Shown piece by piece: positions 58,565-64,000 of a stretch of 64,000 bases of DNA; the stretch's first letter is position 1; each line of letters starts with the position of its first letter. Below the pieces are notes generated by a model that had not been told where the DNA came from, made no database searches, and saw only the letters and a program-made list of their open reading frames with translations. The stretch is from Hyaloscypha bicolor E (Eukaryota > Ascomycota > Leotiomycetes > Helotiales > Hyaloscyphaceae). The stretch lies in NCBI RefSeq assembly GCF_002865645.1, contig NW_020194552.1, positions 248,001-312,000 on the forward strand. Direction: 5' to 3'. Position numbers and translations under genes: made by a program.

Positions 58565-61500
58565 CTTGATCCTTCCCTCTTCTTCAAATCCTGCTTTAGA
58601 ATCCTTTACTATCTATCGCTGGATTATGGTGTTTGAAGAGGCTTCATTAGAATGAATGTTTGGTTTCGTTTTGATCTCGTAAAAATGAAGAAAGCGTTTG
58701 TGGGGGTACAACTAGAAAATGTACAATTGTATTAGGCCCGATGGCAGTCGGACGCGTGAACCATCGTACAAATACACGGTGGGACAAATGAAAGACAAAT
58801 ATGTAGATGAGGATCGACCCTCACAGCCTGAATACGACTTAACCTGTGCGCTGGCAGGTGCCGGTGATCTCTCACGTCAGAAAAAGCATCGCTGAAATTG
58901 CTGGCTGCGGGAGTGGCTTAAGCTTTCCGGAAATCGAAAGGGGAAGGGCGGTTTCAGACGACCTTATTTGTTCGTCTGGGACACTTTCTGAACAATATAA
59001 ATTTACAATTAGAGAGCCAATGAGGTTTGAGATAGCTCGAACTTTATGACTTGGGACGCGCACATCGTGGAGGAAGAAGGGAAGGGCGATGTCAGTCACG
59101 ATGATGTTGATCACTCAGCCACCCGTTCATGCGCAAAATGATGGAGATCGACGAATGAGAATCCGCGAGGTTGTAAAAAATATATAAGGAGACGAATAAG
59201 ATTCTTGTCAGACGGAAAATATTTCAGCCTCAGCCTCAGCCCGCCTGCAGCCTCGTAGCCTTTCTGCCACTTGGTCTGACTGCCGGAAGGTGGCTTCCAT
59301 TGAATCTAGGTGAAAATCTTCCGTTCCTTGACTAGGTCTCACCTCAGAAAGCTTTCTCAGATGAGAAGCGAACCAGCAAAGGGCCCAAAGACACAGACCA
59401 GCATGATGATATCTTTGAAAAAAGTATAAATAGAAACAGACCTTTGGGGTCTTTGAGCGGCCGCCAAGAAGCTTTGCCTCAGCGATGCTCCACATCGTCC
59501 TCTTTCCGCGGAATCTTCATGAGCTTTGGAAAGCCGGAAATAGGACACTGGCATCCAACCCAAAAGAAGTGAAGCACTTGGTGAACTTATTTTTGATTCG
59601 GCCGACGTGATTTCCGGACACGTATCTGATGAACGATATTATAGGAGAAAATATGGCGCACTGTGGAGTCGAGGTTTTGCGAAGCGCCCAAGCGGGTTCC
59701 TTTGCTGGTCACGACATCGACACCTTCTGCTATTCCTGTGCCTTGGTGCGGGGACTCATCACAAGAGGGCGTCTATTTTCAACGTCAAAATACTCCAACA
59801 CTTGCTTTTGTGATGACACCCCGCATTTCCCCAAATCCAGCACAAGGGTTCTTCGTCGAATCCACCCACGATTGACGTTTTTAGCACACTGTGGCGCATG
59901 AACGTTGGATCCACCTCCAGCCATGTTCGAAAGAAGCTTCTATCACATCCGAGATCATTGCATCAGCACGCGCATACCAAACTTCATGCTCTGCAGATTC
60001 TGTAACAAAGTCACTTGCTGGAAATAACCTCCAATAGATCCGTGCCCACCCATTTCCCGTTTCCCGTTTCTTCAGCCTGCACTCTAATTTCAGCTGCCTG
60101 CAAAGGCCGGGCCGGGGGAGGTAAGGTTGTTTCGGCCCAGCGCGAAGCCGTGATCTGGTGGGACAGGCAAGGCTGGGATATCTGCCACAGGGAAGCTGTG
60201 GCTAATGAAGGCACCACGCATGGATCATGACTGCAGAGGATGCATATTCTGCCAGAAACGGGGCGATTAGTCTTAGATGATTCAACAACTGTTAGAAAAT
60301 TTAATCAGTTCCCATGAAAATGATCGCTGGGCCTTGATGCGGTGGAATTGCTGCGATGCACGTACCCAGCCGCTGCGAGCAGTTGATACCGTGACTCGGG
60401 GATGTGCGACAGGCATGGATGGCGAGGCCGTCATTCAGTATGGAAATTGATGCTGCAAGACGGTTGGCTGTATCTTGGTAAATGCGATGGCTGCATGTGA
60501 GACGGAGGATGCTAGCGCATGTGGAGGTCAGGTGAGAATAGGCGGGCGGGTGTGACCGCATGGATTTATTAGCACGTGACTGGGTCGTAAGCGAGCAATC
60601 TAGCGGGCAATGATGTGCCGCTAGTGAAAACAAGCCCATCCATTCCCTGGCGCCCTGATTCGCAGATATTGCCACTGGAAATCTCGCCCTTCAGACAACA
60701 CCCTGCCACAATTCGATACTGCAACGGTACAAGGTACAAATTGCAAAACATCGCACAAGCGTACGGGGTTCCGTGGGAAAGCGAAGACACACAGACTTCA
60801 ATATTGCATCATCCATGGCGATAAGGATCTGTTGGGAGGCAATTGATTCCTTGCATAAATCGAATCAATAACTTTACTCCTAGCCAAATACAATCTGTGT
60901 CAAGGAAGAGGCAACAGGCGGTGAGGTTCAGGGGTCGATAGTCGGCTTGTTCGGTGGATGTTTAAACGGTTTGGTTTGATGTTTGGCAAACGGCGTTTGA
61001 ACGGCTGACCTGCTTGCCGTTCTGAGTTTCTATTTTCTGGCCCAGCGGTCACGAGCTGTGCATCATGGAGCCTTCAGGTTTTTTGTCTTACGGCAACAGC
61101 GGCAGTCAAAGGCTGAGAGGATTCGAGATCTCGGATGCTGACCGACGCATACGTCCTTGGGGCGCTGGGCGTCCCGCACCACGGTATTTTCGATGGCAGG
61201 CAGTGATGGCTGAGGCAGTCGCCGGCATCCAGGCCCAGCCTGACCAGCATCCTTTGCGCGGAATTATGCAAGCCTGTTCAAAAGAATGAGCGACAGATGC
61301 AGCTTGTGCAGCGAGGCTGTGACCACCAAGTGATGTCCACTCGACGGGTAGAACAGGCGGCCAATCAAGGGGGCACGGCTGGTGGTTGGACGCTGGTCAG
61401 CAAATGGGGACATGGTGCTGGCGACACAATTCTTCTTTTGCCTGGATGAGCTAGGCCTCAAGCAGTGAGGGTGCAGAGACGGCCTCACTCGAAGAACGGC

Positions 61501-63290
61501 AGCTAACCAGTAGACGCCTAGCTCTCTAGCTCTCCATCCCGTGTCTTACCCGCTTGTCCCACTCTCCGTTTCTTCTGCAAATCATCTTCAGTCTCGAAGT
61601 TGAATCCCTGCTCCGTCTCGCTCTGGTTTTTCCTTCTGCCGCCACCAGAATGCGTATTACAGCGCCACCGTCACATTCGACTGGGGCCCCCCTTTGAATT
61701 TGCCAATCGACCTCGACGATCGTGCGTCGAACAGCCTCACTTTGTGTGGAGTCGGGCACTGATTGGTCTCCATATGGAAAACTGGAGATTCTCGAATGAC
61801 ACCGTGTGGCTCCAACTCGACAGGGCTGTCGCATCGGCTCGGGCGCAGCGGCGACATTGTTCTGCTGGCCGCCCCTGATTTGCTGAGCACTTCGGCTTCC
61901 ATCGTCTTGCAGTGCGTCTGGAAGGATTGAAGCGGAGATTGGCTGCCAAACCGTTTGGTGGCGATCCTACTTTGCTTGAGACGATGACACATCACGATGC
62001 AGCAACCAATTCCCCACCCATGCTCCATTGCTCTGGGCCTCTCCAATCCATCCCTTGGAACGATCTTCAGAAGATGAAGGAACAGCCGAGGAGGCCGTGG
62101 AGGTCGTGGAATGGAACCGCCAGGCGCAGAGGGCTCCCCAACCAATCACTCAGCTCAAGACACGACAAACAGGTCGATTACCCGCATTGATCGCTGGGAG
62201 CCACGAGGCAGCTTGTGCGGCAAGTGCTCAAGGACGGCAGCATCACTGGTCTCATGGTTGATCTGTGGTTGGTCTCAGATGTCTTGAGTCTGACTGCCAA
62301 ATTCATGCGAGAGCCAAGCGGTGCAAGGCGACGCCTGATGTCCGCTGCTGGGGCCTGCTCATCGTACTGAGCGCCACAGAACACGCAAACAGCCATGATC
62401 TGTGACACCCAACCACTCACAGACGCTTTCGGTGCCTCCTACCACTCAAGGATCCATGCTCATGGCATGACCCAGCAGCAGGCTGCAGCAGGCGTGGTGC
62501 AGTCGCAGAAGCTCAGAAGTCAGAACGGAGCATCAAGAGGGTTGTGCCGTGTTGGCCCGTCCCACACGCACGACGCCCGCCCTGCCCAGCCCTGCCTGGC
62601 AAAGCACAGACAGCGAATGCCTTTAGGCCATGCAACTATTTTGAGCAGGCTTGTGACTGCAGGCTGGGGGAGCGGGCTCTGAATGCAGGTTGACGAGTGG
62701 GTCACAAGTATTCGCGCAAATTTCTCTGGCCTTGAGGGCGTGTCTTTTCGGCTTAGCTTCTCGTCTTAGTTTTCTGGCACCCCGGCGAACTGCTTCGTGA
62801 GTAATTACTTGGCTCAATCTTAGTGGGAGGACTGGGCCCCAAGATGATGACCCCTTCCGTGACGGTTGGAGCCCACACCTGGGTCCATGACCCACTCCTG
62901 GGCCATTAATCATATCCCCTGCTCTGGGAAGCCTCGTCGCTGGAGCCCCCCCAGTCAAAACGATTGTCGATATGTAAACCCGCCGTCCGGCCCCCCGCTT
63001 CGAACCTCATCTCAACCTCCCGCTACCATCAACTCACCACCACGACGCTTCCTGCTTCGCCATTCTCCCTCATCGTCGCCTTCATCGAACTCCTCCACTA
63101 CATCTCTACCTGAGAGCCTAGCCTCCTCTTCGCGACCACTTCTCCATCAACACCTCGTCGACCCCAGGCACTCGCACCAGCTGTTAGGATTCGCTCTATC
63201 CAGAGGTCAAAGGCCACATTTTCTTTCTGTTCTTTGGACCATTCCACAGGATCCCATCCGTAGGACTTGAACTTGGTTTTCATTTTTGCC
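58565..63290. other. 4.7-kb stretch without a supportable gene
   Basis: Base composition is ordinary and there are no RIP-type features. Frames of up to 162 codons occur on both strands, overlapping each other (notably 61,600-62,680), without recognisable domains or consistent splice patterns. The right-hand end, from about 62,960, is a pyrimidine-rich stretch that is probably the 5' leader of the kinase gene. Confidence 0.5.
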
Positions 63291-64000
63291 ATGTATAACA
63301 ATGGTCTATTGACACCGCCTTCAACACCACCACCGCAATCAGAACATCAACCACAGTGTCCGCCACCTACACCCGAATCACGGATAGGTAAACACCTTGG
63401 GAAGTCGCTGCAGTTGAAGGGGATACTAGGGACGGGAGCCTACGGAGTTGTGTACTCCGCGTTCGACCACTGCACCCAAAATTGGTATGCGGTGAAAGCC
63501 TTGAGCAAAACCAATGCCAATGGAGAACCTTTGGATAGAAGACAGCGGGAATTCCAATCCAGGGAGATCCAACTTCATTACTCAGCCTCAGCACACCCTA
63601 ACATAGTTTCCATGCTCAAGATTTTGGACGACCCAGATTGCACATATGTCGTTCTGGAGTACTGTCCAGAGGGCGACCTTTTCTCCAACATTACGGAGAG
63701 GGGAAGGTATGTTAGCAATGACAGGCTTGTCCAGCAAGCATTTCTCCAAATCTTGGATGCCGTGGAACATTGCCACCGTTTGGGTATCTACCACAGGGAC
63801 CTCAAGCCGGAGAATATCTTAGTCTCCAACTCAGGAAACAAAGTACTCCTTGCAGACTTTGGGCTTGCAACCACGGACTCCGAGTCAGAGGACCACGGCT
63901 GCGGATCGACCTTCTACATGTCACCAGGTAGGCCTTCTTGTTCACTCCTCCCCCCCCTTTACCCACTAACCATTTTTATTTTCATTTAGAATGTCTGGAC
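63291..64000 (+). CDS. Ran1/Pat1-like Ser/Thr protein kinase, cut by window end
   Basis: Exon 1 is 63,291-63,927; a 62-base intron (63,928-63,989) leads to exon 2, which starts at 63,990 and runs off the window. The first 212 residues hold a short S/T/P-rich tail, then a kinase N lobe and half of the C lobe: glycine loop GTGAYG (47-52), AVKAL with the ATP lysine, [17 protein letters not shown] and GSTFYMSPE. This GSTFYMSPE activation segment is typical of the Ran1/Pat1, Ksp1 and Sks1 group, which controls growth versus differentiation. The start is the first ATG in frame; upstream codons are open only to a TTG. Confidence 0.9.

Noticed and set aside
61600..62682. Cluster of overlapping frames up to 162 codons on both strands
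   Set aside because: GC-rich DNA gives long frames by chance; none shows motifs, and they contradict one another.

Overview
The window is nuclear DNA of a filamentous ascomycete (Pezizomycotina). The genes are split by short introns of 45-100 bases with GT/AG ends and CTAAC/CTGAC-like branch sites. Typical fungal families are present (Zn2Cys6 regulator, GH93, GH47, PRP4 kinase, TMA7). The first 16 kb is an extremely AT-rich block whose coding relics carry the CpA-to-TpA changes of repeat-induced point mutation (RIP). The class (Leotiomycetes or Dothideomycetes) cannot be settled from the sequence.

Layout. Positions 1-15,940 are a RIP-destroyed transposon graveyard. A Ty3/Gypsy element (4,631-10,762, minus) is nested in an older Ty1/Copia element (1,447-13,814, minus), with an extra inverted Copia LTR near 15.2-15.4 kb. 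The GC-balanced gene region begins abruptly after it, with an unknown gene carrying a RIP-type stop. It continues with a HAD hydrolase, an aldo-keto reductase, a newly modelled 76-residue secreted six-cysteine protein, a transposon relic, an annexin, a nucleotidyltransferase-fold protein, a GH47 alpha-mannosidase, a frameshifted cysteine-rich pseudogene and a PiT-type phosphate permease.

From 37.9 to 48.5 kb lies a compact saccharide-use neighbourhood: an MFS sugar transporter and a leaderless GH3 glucosidase that diverge from a promoter split by a 795-bp inverted-repeat element, then a Zn2Cys6 regulator and a secreted GH93 exo-arabinanase-like enzyme. I infer secretion, uptake, intracellular hydrolysis and local regulation.

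From 49.0 to 58.6 kb there is a divergent pair of small unrecognised genes (88 and 152 residues) that appear related to each other, a beta-carbonic anhydrase, TMA7, PRP4 kinase and a small CCGCF-containing protein. A 4.7-kb stretch without a supportable gene follows. The window ends inside a Ran1/Pat1-like protein kinase. I saw no tRNA, rRNA or CRISPR array.
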